Source of the DNA: Centroberyx gerrardi
Lineage: Eukaryota > Chordata > Actinopteri > Beryciformes > Berycidae
Direction of reading: 5' to 3'
Length of the DNA stretch: 64,000 nt
NCBI RefSeq assembly: GCF_048128805.1
Contig: NC_135999.1
Span: 13,132,690 to 13,196,689 of the forward strand
This document shows, piece after piece, positions 1-12,992 of this stretch. The notes beneath the pieces were generated by a model. That model made no database searches. It had not been told where the DNA came from and saw only the letters and a list, made by a program, of their open reading frames with translations. Position 1 is the stretch's first letter. Every line of letters begins with the position of its first letter. Both the position numbers and the translations under genes were made by a program.

Positions 1-1209
<1,209 letters not shown>

Positions 1210-2090
1210 AGACTTGGCCCTCCAGCTTTTCCAGTGAAGAACATTCCATTCTGGCAGAAAGCTCTGTTGGAAATTTCCCTGCGTCGGTACAAGTAACTCT
1301 CATGGAAACTCTAAAAAGGGATGACTTAAGGTTTTGTTTGCATACTATTTCTTTGTTGTTAGTTGTGGGACATTTTTTGCAGCACAACGTAAGACACAGA
1401 CCTTATTATAAATACTACAGTGACAAAGTCAAGTGCACCACACCTCAAATACTGAAATGCACTGAAAGTGTGAGAGTGAGGTTCACCCAAAAGTATTGCT
1501 TTCATAAGTTGGTACATTCTTTCACTCCAGCAGAATGTGACTCATTTATAAAGCTTGTGAGTGTGGAGTGTGTGACAAAGAGGGTGAAGAATGATGAAGG
1601 ATATGATGAAGGGTTGCCCATCAAAGTATTAGGCACAGTATTGGATACAATACACCAGCCTGCAAGCATATTCTGTTCATTTGTATTCAAAATACACAGC
1701 ATATGATTTTAGTATTGCATAAGAAAGATGCTCAATTGCTTTTGATTATTGTATACACACATCTTAGCATTTCACCAAATACCAAACAAGGCATTTCTTT
1801 GAATGTTTATTTTGCTGCTTTGTTGTCATTTTAATATAGGTACAAGTGTGGCACATTCTGTCATATTTACTCATCTTCTGTACATCACTTAAACTCACAA
1901 GTAAATACCTTATCAATTTATGATACATATTGTAACTTGAAACAAACTTCGATTTGGAGTGCATCTAGTGTTCATGGGAAACCCATGCATTTATTTTTTT
2001 TTCCTGTGTAGGCCTACTGTGCCTTATATTTTGTCTAATTTTTTTTATATCAGTGTTATGCCAAATAAAGTGTTGTTATGCTAAATAGGT
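1210..2090 (+). other. pkd2: pkd2 3' UTR
   Basis: Non-coding, AT-rich sequence between the stop codon and the first good poly(A) signal at 2064-2069. The open stretch at 1206-1706 overlaps the stop codon, has no family resemblance and is not called a gene. Confidence 0.75.
2064..2069 (+). terminator. pkd2 poly(A) signal AATAAA
   Basis: Canonical hexamer about 855 bases after the stop, followed by a GT/T-rich element (GTGTTGTTATG, then TGTTTACTTGTTTTATTTG). Cleavage is expected around 2080-2095. Confidence 0.75.
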
Positions 2091-2100
2091 GTTTACTTGT

Positions 2101-2106
2101 TTTATT
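2101..2106 (-). terminator. abcg2 poly(A) signal on the minus strand
   Basis: TTTATT on the plus strand reads AATAAA on the minus strand. It is the only canonical minus-strand hexamer I found between here and the abcg2 stop at 3158, implying a 3' UTR of about 1.07 kb. It lies 31 bases from the pkd2 signal, so the two convergent transcripts should end in the same few dozen bases. Confidence 0.55.
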
Positions 2107-3157
2107 TGTTCTGTTGTCTCAGACATTGTTCCTGAATAGTAATATAAACATTTTTGCACTTATGCTGATGATACACAACTTTACTGTATGTAGCAGCAAA
2201 ACCTAGTGAAATAACGCAGCTACTATACTTGAATTCCCTATGTAAGACACCAAAGGACGGATAGCAAACAACTTTCTTTTCTCAAACGCAGGCAAAATAA
2301 ATGCTCATTTTAGGCCCTAGGCCACGAAAAAAAACCAAATATGAGACTCACTTACCTTTACGGCTGCACAATAACCCAAAAGAATTTGTAAAAAAAATAT
2401 ATCCATTATTAAACTATCTATTTACCTGGCTTAGGATACATCTGGAGATGTCTGCTGAGCTGACTTGCAAGGCCTTACTAAATGACTTAACTATTAATTT
2501 AAATATGACTGTCACCTTACACTAGCAAAAGATATTCATTTCTCATTTCAACAATCACTGTAAGACAACAAACAACAGCACAACACTGTAAACTGGATAG
2601 ATGTGTGCAAAAGAAAGACTAAAAACAAGGTTACATGAAAATGTTTATAAAAGTTTGTTTTCAAACACTAGTATAAGAATATTGTTTATAAAAGTTTGTT
2701 TCTGAACAATAGAACAAGTTAACAAATATTCACTGTCTAACGTTACTTGATTCAACTATACAATATCTTTTACATACAATCAGCATAATTGAGGTATAAT
2801 CAAGAATGATTCAATTCGGTGTGATTTGGAATTTGTGCAAAAGATAAATTAAGACGTCTCAGCCACACAAGTGTTGAAAGATAAGTCTCATACTTGATTT
2901 TGAAAATAATACAGCAAACTTAAGTACTCATAAATAACCATAGTAAACTTAACAATATAAACTTGGAAGAAAAAGACCGCACATGAATGCCCATATAATG
3001 CTAATTTACATTCAGGTATATATTTTACCTATACTGAATACCAAACTATATAAGTGCAAACCATTGGCACACTCCATGGTGAAACATCTGGTGAACAAGA
3101 CGACTGCTGGCCTTTCTCCTCGAAGAGAAGAACACATTGTGCCACAGAATCTCACAT
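2107..3157 (-). other. abcg2: Probable abcg2 3' UTR
   Basis: AT-rich sequence downstream of the abcg2 stop codon. No gene or clear repeat was seen apart from a short direct duplication of GTTTATAAAAGTTTGTTT-like sequence near 2643-2705. Confidence 0.6.
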
Positions 3158-4838
3158 TTAAGTGAACTTCTTGATGAAGCGGAGTTTCAGATAGGCGATG
3201 ACGAGGAATATGAACGCCATGACAGTCAGAGCCACATGATTCTCCCACAGCCCCCAGGTGGTGTACTCTATTCCCAGGTAGTCCAGATACTGTTCCCCTG
3301 TACATCTGAAGCATTTATAAGACAATTTGATCAGTTTGAGTCCATAGTATACATTCAATATCAGTATTTAAGTTGAATTTCTGCCGCTTGGTTGCATTTC
3401 TGTGCCTCTCTCCACAAGCTGGCATATTCATATTTTTCTACTGATCTATTAGGGTGCAAGAGTTGACACAAATATGGCCTATACATATATACTGTATATA
3501 GGTCTACTCACGTTAAGCCAGCTGTGCTCACGCTGCAGTTGGTCGCGACAGGAGCCATGGTGGTGTTTTGGATCACGGTCTCCTCACAGAACTTCAAACC
3601 CACAAACTCATTGATCTTCAGGGCCTGAACACAGACAGCAGAGGCAATGAATGTTGCAGAACAGAGATAAAATACTGTAGATATAATAGACTCTAGGCAG
3701 AGACTGTGTGCTGATCTAGCAATGGTGTTTAGTGTGGGAATATGGTTAGGAAATTAAGGTATCATGGAGTTACATTGTATGTCCAGTATGTATCCAAGAT
3801 GCCCACGCTCAAAAATGAGCAGGGAGATTGGGCTGATATGTGACTTTCAAAATTGTTTGAGAAGCACACATAAAATTTTACCATTTGCACTAAAGGTGAT
3901 ACTGTAAGAATAAAAGACAAGCAAGATCATAAATATGTTCTCAGATACAATGTAGTGTTATACCGCATGATGGGGTTTAAACATATTTAAAGCGGCAGTC
4001 GGTACGTTTGAAGGAAAACAGTAAATTCCCTCTCAGCTTATAAAACCGACCTACAGGGGCTTCAGCTGTGACTTACTGCTAGGCCGTAGCGAGGAATACT
4101 GAAGTACTTCAGCCAAGCCAGCCAATCCATGATGCTGGGCAGGTTCACCAGGAGACCTGAGAAAATCTAAACACACAACGCAAATTTAAGCAATAAGCCT
4201 CGAGAGGCCATGCTTTTCTGCTCCGTGTCATGTTCAAAAAATCTCTGTAAAGCACTGCGTCAAGTGGCTTATTGCTTTCATAAAACGGCAGTAGAGAGAA
4301 TGTAAATGTTCAATAAATATTTTATTTTTAAACAATAGTAATTAAATATAATAATTAAATAGTTACCATCCACTAACCAATATAGAGTTTGAGCAATACA
4401 GTTTTTGAGCAGTTTTTTTCAACAACGGCCTCCAACGTGTCTCAGCCAATCAGAACTGATTGCAACTATCATCTTAATATTTTACTTTTTACTTTTACTA
4501 TTTTACTTTTACTTTTTTAGGTTTACACAGTATAGACACAACAAAACAGCATAGTAAGTAATCAATTCTCACAAAGGTGATATTATAGCAAACATATCCC
4601 AATTAACTGTAATTCCTCCTGGTTTGACCCCCTCCCCACTTCTTCTCCCTTGTTCTTTTGGTTTCTGCTGCTCTCACCATCATGAAGACGAAAGTGATGG
4701 TCATGAAAATGTTGGCGAGAGCCACGACGCTCTGGTCAGCTGAGATGGCCATGGTCATGGCTGTGGCTGTGTAGGCCACCAGAGTGACTGTCAGCGTGAA
4801 GATGAAGAAGGCTGCTACTGTGGACTTGAACCCTGGGT

Positions 4839-4874
<36 letters not shown>

Positions 4875-5971
4875 TACTGAGCTGACCTGAATTTAGCACT
4901 CTAATCTAGTATTCAAGGATTCAAGCGTAAGTACTCCGTCAATCAATTAGTTCTATAACTCTATTACTCCATTATTCTATTAATTGATCTTACCGATCAT
5001 AAAGTAGACAATGCAGCTGAAGATAATGGCAGGGATGGTGCGCAGAGTGATGATGTCAGATAGGATCTTTGAGAGGAAGTAGACGGAGACTCGGTAATAG
5101 CCGCTGATGTACTCGTGCCTGTCGGGAAAGAATCCAAGCACAAGTTCTGTGTTTCAGCATCTAAAAGAGGTGTTAGTCACATCATTGACTGCTACTGCTA
5201 CAGCTGCAGCAATTTAGACAGTTTTTTTTATTTGTAATCTGTAATAAAATTGCATATTGAGCATCGAGCATCGCTCTACCCCCTCCTTTCAAATTTATGT
5301 TGCAATATCCAGATAATTGTCACAGTTATGTCACAGTCTTCCAGCCTGTTGAGTCTCGTGGGGCAGCACAGCTTGCCGGCACATTACATACACAAACAGT
5401 TTCCTCTCAGTGATGAAGAGCTCAGCAGCAGACACAGTGCTGAAACACTGGTTGGTAGTGATGAAGAAGAGGGCACCCATCCTGGAAGAACAACAACAAA
5501 ACAAAAATTGCACATTTTCACATTTTATTGCACATGTTTTATCCAACATCCCAGGAGGAAATGAAAAGAATGGCTGGTAAGGTGGGAGTTTTGTACAAAC
5601 TAATTGGTCTTGGGTTTGGATCTGCATCTGACATTGGCAGAAAGCTGGTTCAGGGAGGGTCCAACACAACAGTAAAACAGTCTAGGTAATGTTTAACAAC
5701 AGAGGATGGTATCAAATGTGGTGTGCTACATACATGCCTGTATGTATTATTCATGTACATATTCATCTATCCAAACAAAGCTTTCAAGTACAAGACTTAA
5801 AAGGAACAACTGACTCCATTATCTGATCCTGCACCCAATGAAAAGGAGGGTGGGGGCGACTGACTTGGGCTGTTTAAGCTGCATATATTGGCGTCAGCCA
5901 TACCCCCTATGCATTGACCATGAATATAATGACATTAAGTCCTAATGTTCCACTGAACCATGCATGGAATG

Positions 5972-6063
<92 letters not shown>

Positions 6064-9000
6064 ATTGAAATGAATTTCACATTCTGTGTTCTGATGTGCT
6101 TCATTGGGCTTGTGAGTACCAGGTTGTGCCCAATAAAATAAGGCCGAGCATGGTAAGAGGATTAATTGTGCTGGAATTATTCAATTTATCACACTTCTCT
6201 ACCAAATGCAGAGTATATATACTTAAAAACCTGGAGATTTGTGCGCAAGCTAAAAGTCAATGTACCTATACCATCCATCAGCATAATCTTCAAGATTTAG
6301 CAGTGTCTTTACACTGAGTCATAAAAGTGCCGTTGAAGCTAGAAAGAAGGCTATAGCTATGTTTCCATCCAACTGTCAAGTGAATTATAAGTAAACTTTT
6401 TAAAAGTTGCAAAAAATAAAATGTGAATTTGGTGTGCTTCCATCAACTGAGTTGAATCGCATTCGCCAAATGCGATTCTATCACCATAAAATTTATTTTT
6501 AGCAACAAAAAACGTTTCTGCCTCAACTGAGTGCAAGAACTTGCAATATTGAGGAAACTGCATGCATAAATATAGTAGGATGGAAGCCCAGCTGGTGACA
6601 AAGAAGATGGAAATTTTGCAGGACATTTGCAGGTGTATTTGTATTTCAGCAGTCCTCCCACCTGTTCTGGATTCCGCTCTGATCATCTTTAACCCCGAAG
6701 AAGATGGCACCCACGATGAGAGCCAGGAAGATGTTGACTCCCAGCTGCCCAGACAGAAACATGAGAGATTTAGAAGCCAAAATGCAGTGATGACCCATCT
6801 AGAAAGTCTTATTTCAACATTAGCAGCAGTGTGTCATTGCAGCAGGGCCTAAACAATCAGAAGTGTCTGACAACATTCTGGACAACTGCTTGGAGACTTC
6901 AGTCGCATGAGGGAGCTGGTTTGATCAAAGCCCCTGTTTAATACAAACTAATCTCTTTGGTCTTTATGGCAAAGGAAGGTTTAACTCTGAGGCTTGGTGG
7001 AAGACGGAAAAAGGCAAAGGTTGCTGAGTGGAGAAGAATGAGTCGGGCAATCAGTACGGTACTTGCTGCTCCAGCACTACTGACTGTAGACTGTCAATGA
7101 GTCTTTTTGGAGAATGGAAATAAAGGTTTAGCGGTATCATTATAGATGAGACTGGCCAGTATTTCGGGGGATCAGGAGTGAAGTGGAACAGCTTGGTTCT
7201 CCTCCAGCCTGGTCTAGCCTAGAGAAACACCAGGACCGGTGGGGGACGACAGAAAAGAGTGAAAAAAAGTGGAAGAGACGTCTGTTTTAATCCTAACAAT
7301 TTACAGATTATGACAGGACTAAGCGGGCCCTGTGCGGTTCCCAGGGTGAAGGGATAAGCTAATAAGGTTGAGCCTTTTTCACCTCATTCCCCCCAGCCCC
7401 TCATGTGGAAGCGGGGCAGTGGAGTGACGGGTCATGACGCCATCATGTGATGGGTCCCGGACCGGGGCCAAGGGGCTTTGGCCAGATATGATATCAGTTC
7501 AGATCCTGGCCCAAAGAGGCAAGAGTGGGGTCACAACGGTCACCAAAGCCGATTACAGCGCCCACACCACAGAGCCCCTCTTGTAGGATTATTGTGACTT
7601 ATTTAGGGCCAATTAGCTGTTAATAATTCTTAAAGTGAGGAGACTTCTGATGGCATTTGGGGTGGCTAATGAGAGCGCTAAGTCTCAACAACTCCAAACT
7701 GCTGTCCGTGTGTCCTGTTCGTAATGACAAGAGGAATGACACCGATTTCTTCCCCTTTTTTCCATTCTTTGATTGGACTGTGTTTGAAAGAGTAAAGGTG
7801 ACATTGGCACAACAACGTGTTTAAGGCCTTTGACTGAGAAGTTACTTAGAAGAGTGATCTGCAACCACAAAAGAGCTGCAATCCATAAACAACAATATAA
7901 CAAGTAGGAAAACTGAACACTATAAAGTAACACTAAGTTGTATTCCTCAAGAGTCACTCAGTATACTTAGCATTTGCCATTTGTATGTAATAAATCTAGT
8001 CAACCATTGTAATTACACCAATACATGGCTTTCCAGATATGGCTTAAGGTTCAGATGCATCCCCACCTGGGCCACCGATGTTTCCGGGTTCAGCATGAGG
8101 TTCTGGAAGGTCCTCTTGAGCACCCAACGGAGCTGGTGGAAGAAGGAGCTGTTGTAGGTGATGGTGCGGGACTTGGGCCGGGAGATGCACTCCTTGCCCT
8201 GGGCGATGCGCTCCAGCTCGGCCCGCGTGTCCCTGGAGTAGCTGCTGTTCCTGTACTCCTCTACCAGGCGCTCCTCGATGCTCTGCCTGGAGCTGCTGAC
8301 CTCCTCAAACTCCAGATCTGGACATGCACACACGAGGGAAATGAGGGCTGTGAGTTAGATAGATGCTCTGCTATGAAGCACACAGATAATTCCATATAGC
8401 ACTGGATTAAGGGTCAATTAAGAGTGTGGATTTTCAAACTAAAATGGAAAAACACTGACCATACAAACTTCTCATATTCAGTTAATTGTCAAATAATTAA
8501 GAACAAAGATTGAAATATTGTAAAGCAGTTTAAATGTATTTTCTGAATTGTCTGACCTGAAAGTGACCCCAGCCCTGAGCCCATAAACACAAAACTTTAA
8601 AAATATAGTACTGAGTACTGAGTACTGAGTACTGATCTGACGTTCCATGCAATACTCCTCATATCACTCACTTCTGAAAAGCCCTTGACAATGACCAAAT
8701 CACCTGTAACCTTTTGGATCTTATAATATCATTGATAAAACACCATAAAGTCCAGGCACATTAGATAAGCTTCAAGTGGATTAGTTTCTCTTTTGCACAT
8801 TAATACAAACAAGCCCTGACCTTGGGTCAGGAAAATTAGAGGTTCAGTGTTGATTTGGTCAGACAGGCCAGACAGGATTTAAGGGGGGGCTGACTGACTC
8901 TGACATTGCTTGTTAATTGCATTCTAGTTTTACTTTTGTTTGCACATAAAATGAGCTTTCAAGACTTACATCCATCCTTCAGTTATGAGGGAAGAAAATT

Positions 9001-12000
9001 GCTTTAATTTTTTCAAGGACATTATTAAATGACAGTAGTATTTGCGGCTTGTGTTCAGTACATGTGTGATTATGTCTGAGTTATACATGCCTTTACCTTC
9101 AGAGCCGGGCATCTTGGTCAGAGTGGCAGCAGTAGAATCTCCATTGATGACGTCCAGAAAGAAGTCTGCTGGGTTGTTGTGGGGCTCACAGGCATAACCT
9201 GGAACATGTTAAAAAAGTAAGCTTGTAGACATACAGATCAAAATAGTCAATGTTTAATATCCATACATGCTCAGTGCTTTATAGGGACATTTCTCCTTTC
9301 CTTTGCCTCAGATTCAGCCCAATTAAAATAAAACCGCATATATCCATCCACATATATTTCCCAGTGAACCATTTCAAACATCAGGCACAATACACAGATA
9401 TATGACTGGTATTCAAGAGCATAGTCACCAATGTTGGCGAAGTAGTCCAAAGCATTTGGCGCTGGCCCATGATACACCATTTTGCCACTAACCAGCAAGG
9501 TCAGAGTGTCAAACAGTCTGTAGATGGAGTAGCGTGGTTGGTGGATGGACATAATTATGGTGCGTCCATGACTGGCCATTCTGGAAAGAGGAACACGGTA
9601 AAAAATATATAGATCCATTAAATCTAAATACGATATTGCTGTCTTTCAATTGCAGACAAATGAACAAATAAAAACAACTGAAGTAGTAAATTTGTGATAC
9701 ATGAGTGAAGAGGACTGTTTCTGTGAAGCAAGGTGTTTCATGACATGCTGTGAGTAGGATTGGTTTAATTAGCATATTATATGGACTTGCATCATTGCAT
9801 TGATCGTTCATTAGGCCTACAAACGGCTAATCTGTGGTTTAATTTAATTAGATTTCAATATCAAGTGCTATAATTTGGAAATGGCTTGAGGACTAAGAGG
9901 ATGTATATTGAATACAATATCAGTTAGGCTAAATAAAATAAAGCTGCTGTCTTTATAGTGGGTATTGAATGCAAGCCTATTGAAAAACAGACAGTGGCCG
10001 CTGTACTTGTGCCCCCTTTTCTCCAGAGTAGACATCACATCACGCAGTAGAAAAGAACAGACTGTGCAAGTCAGAATCCCAGAGAGGGGAGGGGGAGCTG
10101 AGGGGAACAGCTCTTCGGTGCACGGACGAGGCTGCGAATACGAGCCATAATGAATAAGAAGAGCGACAGATGAGTGTGAAGAGGACGAACATCCTCTCAG
10201 TCCTTCATTACCTTTTCAGCAGCAGCAGGACAGAGTTGGCAGTGCTGGCGTCCAGTCCTGTGGTCGGTTCATCCAGGAAGAGAACAGACGGGTCAATAAT
10301 CAGCTCCATGCCGATGTTGGTCCTCTTCCTCTCTCCTCCAGATATCCCCCGGATCATCTGGGTGCCCACCTAGGAAAGCATCCACACAATCTAAATGCAA
10401 ACTGAATATCACTGTCCACACTGTCGCCTGATCTCTTGACGCTTGAGGTGGAGCCCTAGTTAAGAGGACAGATGAGTGATGTGTGTATCTCTACCTTGGA
10501 GTCGGCCACCTTGGTGAGACCCAGCTCTTTGATGAGGTGATTGACGCGGGCCTCCTTCTCCCTCTGGGGCACGGAGCTGGGCAGGCGCAGCGCTGCAGAG
10601 AAGCGCAGATTCTCCCTCACCGTCAGCGTGCCCATGACCACATCGTCCTGTGGGTTACAAGGGGTCGAGCTCAGTTCTCATGTTCAATCTGCCTTTACAA
10701 AACTCATAATTAGTATTTGAGTCATTTATAATAATGAAAATGCACCTGAACCACATAGCCAGAGAGGCACTTGAAGTTGGGGGGCTGCGGCGCTCCGTCG
10801 ATAAGCACCTCTCCTGAGAGACCTGAAGGATCTTTCCTCGCAGCGAGAACATCCAGGAAGCTTTGAATATCATTAAAAAAAAAAAAAAAAACACACAATG
10901 TCAAGATACATCTACGACAGCTGAAGGTGACTGCCTTGAATATTAATCTTACTGGGTGCTCAGGATGAAATCACGCAGAGTTTGTCAATGATGGGAGGTG
11001 AAGAGTGCAGTACTCACGAGGACTTTCCACTTCCAGTGGGTCCGAGAATCGCATTCAGGCCGGGTCTCATGATTCCACTGCAACACAATAACACACAGCT
11101 GTATCTAACTTATTTAACACACATGATATGCTGATGTACTGTTCATATTAATCTATCAGAGATAGTCCAATAAGATTACAGCATACTCAAACTGTTTACA
11201 TTCATATCTGATTATTTTAAACAGTTGTAATCTTCGGCGTTCACTGCACATTCTTAGTTTTAGGGTACAAATATGAAGAGTGAAGATTCACCAAGAAAGG
11301 AATGAAAACACCAGCAGCCAACTGTGCTCACTCAATTCCTCTTTCCAACTATTCTCCAGAAGTTAAGTAGAATGAAAATGAAGAAGAAAGAAAGAAAGCC
11401 TGATCGAGGTTGCTGTATATCATTTTGAGTGAGAATCATGAGGCTGAGAATGAGGCTGGGGATGGTTCTTGGACAGAAAGAAATAACCCGAATAGAGAGT
11501 TAATGAATTTAGAAAAGAAAAATAATTCCACACATTAGACACTAGAGAAGGCTTGAAGGTTACCGTCATTTTCCCCATAGTACTGTTTTTAGATTTATCA
11601 CAAATTAAATAATACCAAGAAAAAGGAATTACAATAATTACTGGTGTCATGGACATTTCTTAATATTTGTACCAAAAAAATCTATACTATGGTGTAAAAG
11701 CACGGATATAATTCAAGGGCAAATCCTTTGACTTCAGAGAGAACAGTTACACAATAGTACCAAAAAAAAAAGTCTGTGATATAAAACAGAATTAAAAGGC
11801 TGAATAAAAGCCTTGTAGTGGATCACGTGACGGCGTTTAATTCGATTCCCTGGCAGACTGCTCTTTAGTGAATCAGAGAGATTATATGCAAGAAACCATG
11901 CTTAATATCATATAATTAACACTAAGGCGGGAAATGGCCCAAAAACTTGTGTGAAATTATGCATTCCTCCATGGGAAATGTCAGGTGTGTTTAATACCAT

Positions 12001-12692
12001 CAGAAAGAAGCCAGTTTAAAAGTCTATTCACTATTGTCCATTATGGTCTGTGTTGTGTATACCATGCTCTCAATACATTGGATATGGAATGATACAATGA
12101 CTAATCATGCTTACTGAACATGAAGAACTTCAGTCTTTTTTGACATGGTTCCCCCATTTCAGGGATTCAGAAGTATTTGGAAAGATTACGATTACCAATT
12201 CCTTTTTAATACCTAGTCAGAAATGATTAATTTGAAATGTGCTTGGAGAAGTCTGCAAACCATAAACATATGACCAGATTCTTTATACTTTATTGCCAAT
12301 TCAAAATTATTTATTTCAATGTAACTATGCTTGGCTGAAGTATATGCTTGGCTAAGAGAGTATAAATAAGCAACAGTCTAAAATATCAAGCCACTGGTGA
12401 ATTATCATGCTACTACAACAGAGCCAAGATAGACGTTAATAAATTTAATGACTGTTTTCCCACTGAACTCTATGAGTGAATCAGTGGGGAAAACAAACAT
12501 CGAACAATGTGTCACAGTTCAAATACTAATGGATCTCTGTGTAAGTGCAGATTTAGAGTAATTAAGGATCTCTATTGTTTTGCATTAATAGTATTGACAT
12601 TTCTCTGTATGCTTTTGTGTGCGTGTATGTGTGTGAGAGAGAGGGAGAGGGAAAGAGAGAGAGAGAGAGAAAGAAGAGGGAGATAGACAGAT

Positions 12693-12751
<59 letters not shown>

Positions 12752-12975
12752 TCAACTAACTTGAGGTCCACCAGTATCTCCCTGGCAGTGGTTTTCCTTT
12801 TGCAGAAGAAGCCAGTCTTGAGCTTCACTTTGTACTGGATGTTGTGGAAGCTCACAGTGGAACCGCACGGCTGATTGGTCTGGTCCATGGTCGTCGTGAC
12901 CTTTGACCTGGCCATGCCATTGGTGCCAATATCTTCTATCATTGCGATGTTGATGTGATTGGCTCTCTCCATCAT
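3158..12975 (-). CDS. abcg2: ATP-binding cassette half-transporter ABCG2 (BCRP), complete, 669 aa
   Basis: Fifteen coding exons in minus-strand order: 12975-12761, 11077-11018, 10860-10746, 10647-10495, 10369-10212, 9580-9429, 9198-9097, 8317-8067, 6744-6662, 5481-5392, 5118-4994, 4832-4678, 4166-4077, 3624-3512, 3305-3158. They sum to 2010 bases in one frame; human ABCG2 is 655 aa with the same exon count. The ATPase domain comes first: Walker A GPTGSGKS (about 84-91), signature ISGGERKR (190-197) and Walker [12 protein letters not shown] with catalytic Glu about 215. Six membrane helices follow. The position matching human Arg482 is conserved (Arg486). The large outer loop keeps three cysteines (596, 613, 622) matching human 592/603/608. 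The protein works as a dimer or higher oligomer in the plasma membrane, exporting drugs, urate and porphyrins. The start is the first of two adjacent ATGs (12975); the second, at 12972, is possible. The position fits the ortholog, but fish carry several abcg2 paralogs, so the suffix (a-d) is open. Confidence 0.96.
3512..3624 (-). other. abcg2: abcg2 outer-loop exon with two N-glycosylation sequons
   Basis: This exon encodes residues 584-621 of the last extracellular loop. It holds Cys596 and Cys613 and two sequons, NTT at Asn603 and NCS at Asn612. Human ABCG2 has a single used site (Asn596) in this loop. The fish loop is longer, which accounts for much of the protein's extra length. The intramolecular and inter-subunit disulfide cysteines can be aligned, but the residues between them are unlike human. 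Confidence 0.8.
4841..4871. repeat. (CA)n microsatellite at an abcg2 splice acceptor
   Basis: Fifteen CA units. Read on the abcg2 strand this is (UG)n ending nine bases before exon 4832-4678, where a polypyrimidine tract would be expected. Confidence 0.95.
5119..5391 (-). other. abcg2 intron
   Basis: Short intron between exons 5481-5392 and 5118-4994 (donor GTATGT, acceptor CGACAG). Nothing else noted. Confidence 0.85.
5482..6661 (-). other. abcg2 intron with a long (GA)n run
   Basis: Donor GTGGGA at 6661 and acceptor TTCCAG at 5482. Apart from the GA tract at 5975-6061, I saw only AT-rich sequence. Confidence 0.85.
5975..6061. repeat. (GA)n microsatellite, about 43 uninterrupted units
   Basis: A pure dinucleotide run of about 87 bases within an abcg2 intron. 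On the transcribed strand it is (UC)n. The open frames across it (Arg-Glu or Leu-Ser repeats) are artefacts. Confidence 0.97.
6745..8066 (-). other. abcg2 intron with a GC-richer, non-repetitive stretch
   Basis: From about 7290 to 7690 the sequence is unlike the surrounding AT-rich intron. It is GC-richer and low in simple repeats, and contains GC-rich blocks near 7395-7480 and an AT-rich homeodomain-like stretch (GGCCAATTAGCTGTTAAT) near 7608. I infer a possible enhancer; there is no coding signal. Confidence 0.4.
8318..9096 (-). other. abcg2 intron with heptamer repeat and perfect palindrome
   Basis: It contains four head-to-tail AGTACTG units (8607-8634) and a 7-3-7 perfect palindrome CCTGACC/TTG/GGTCAGG (8815-8831). 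Otherwise unremarkable. Confidence 0.85.
9581..10211 (-). other. abcg2 intron
   Basis: Intron before the exon carrying the D-loop end of the ATPase domain. I saw no repeat or motif worth naming. Confidence 0.85.
11078..12760 (-). other. abcg2 intron starting with a GATA repeat
   Basis: The donor GTTAGT (12760) is followed within about ten bases by (TATC)n and then (UC)n on the transcribed strand. The rest is AT-rich with no feature seen. Confidence 0.85.
12637..12750. repeat. Compound (GA)n / (GATA)n microsatellite
   Basis: An imperfect GA run (about 12637-12682) leads into a clean GATA run (about 12694-12750), just downstream of the first coding exon of abcg2 on the minus strand. Confidence 0.95.
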
Positions 12976-12992
12976 CCTATGCAGTGAGCACC
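12976..12992 (-). other. abcg2: abcg2 5' UTR part of the first coding exon
   Basis: The exon begins at 12992 after the acceptor TTGGCAG. Seventeen untranslated bases precede the ATG. An upstream reading frame reaches back into the intron but is closed off by the splice site. Confidence 0.7.

Noticed and set aside
3297-3300. Alternative acceptor CAG/GGGAAC for the last abcg2 exon
   Set aside because: It breaks the reading frame; the acceptor at 3306/3305 gives the conserved T-C-T-G-E sequence in frame.
5907-6141. Open frames encoding Arg-Glu or Leu-Ser repeats
   Set aside because: Direct read-through of the (GA)n microsatellite.
8025-8399. 124-codon plus-strand frame
   Set aside because: Antisense shadow of abcg2 exon 8317-8067, which has the clear ABCG2 match.
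8607-8634. Possible CRISPR-like array
   Set aside because: Contiguous heptamers without spacers in a vertebrate intron.
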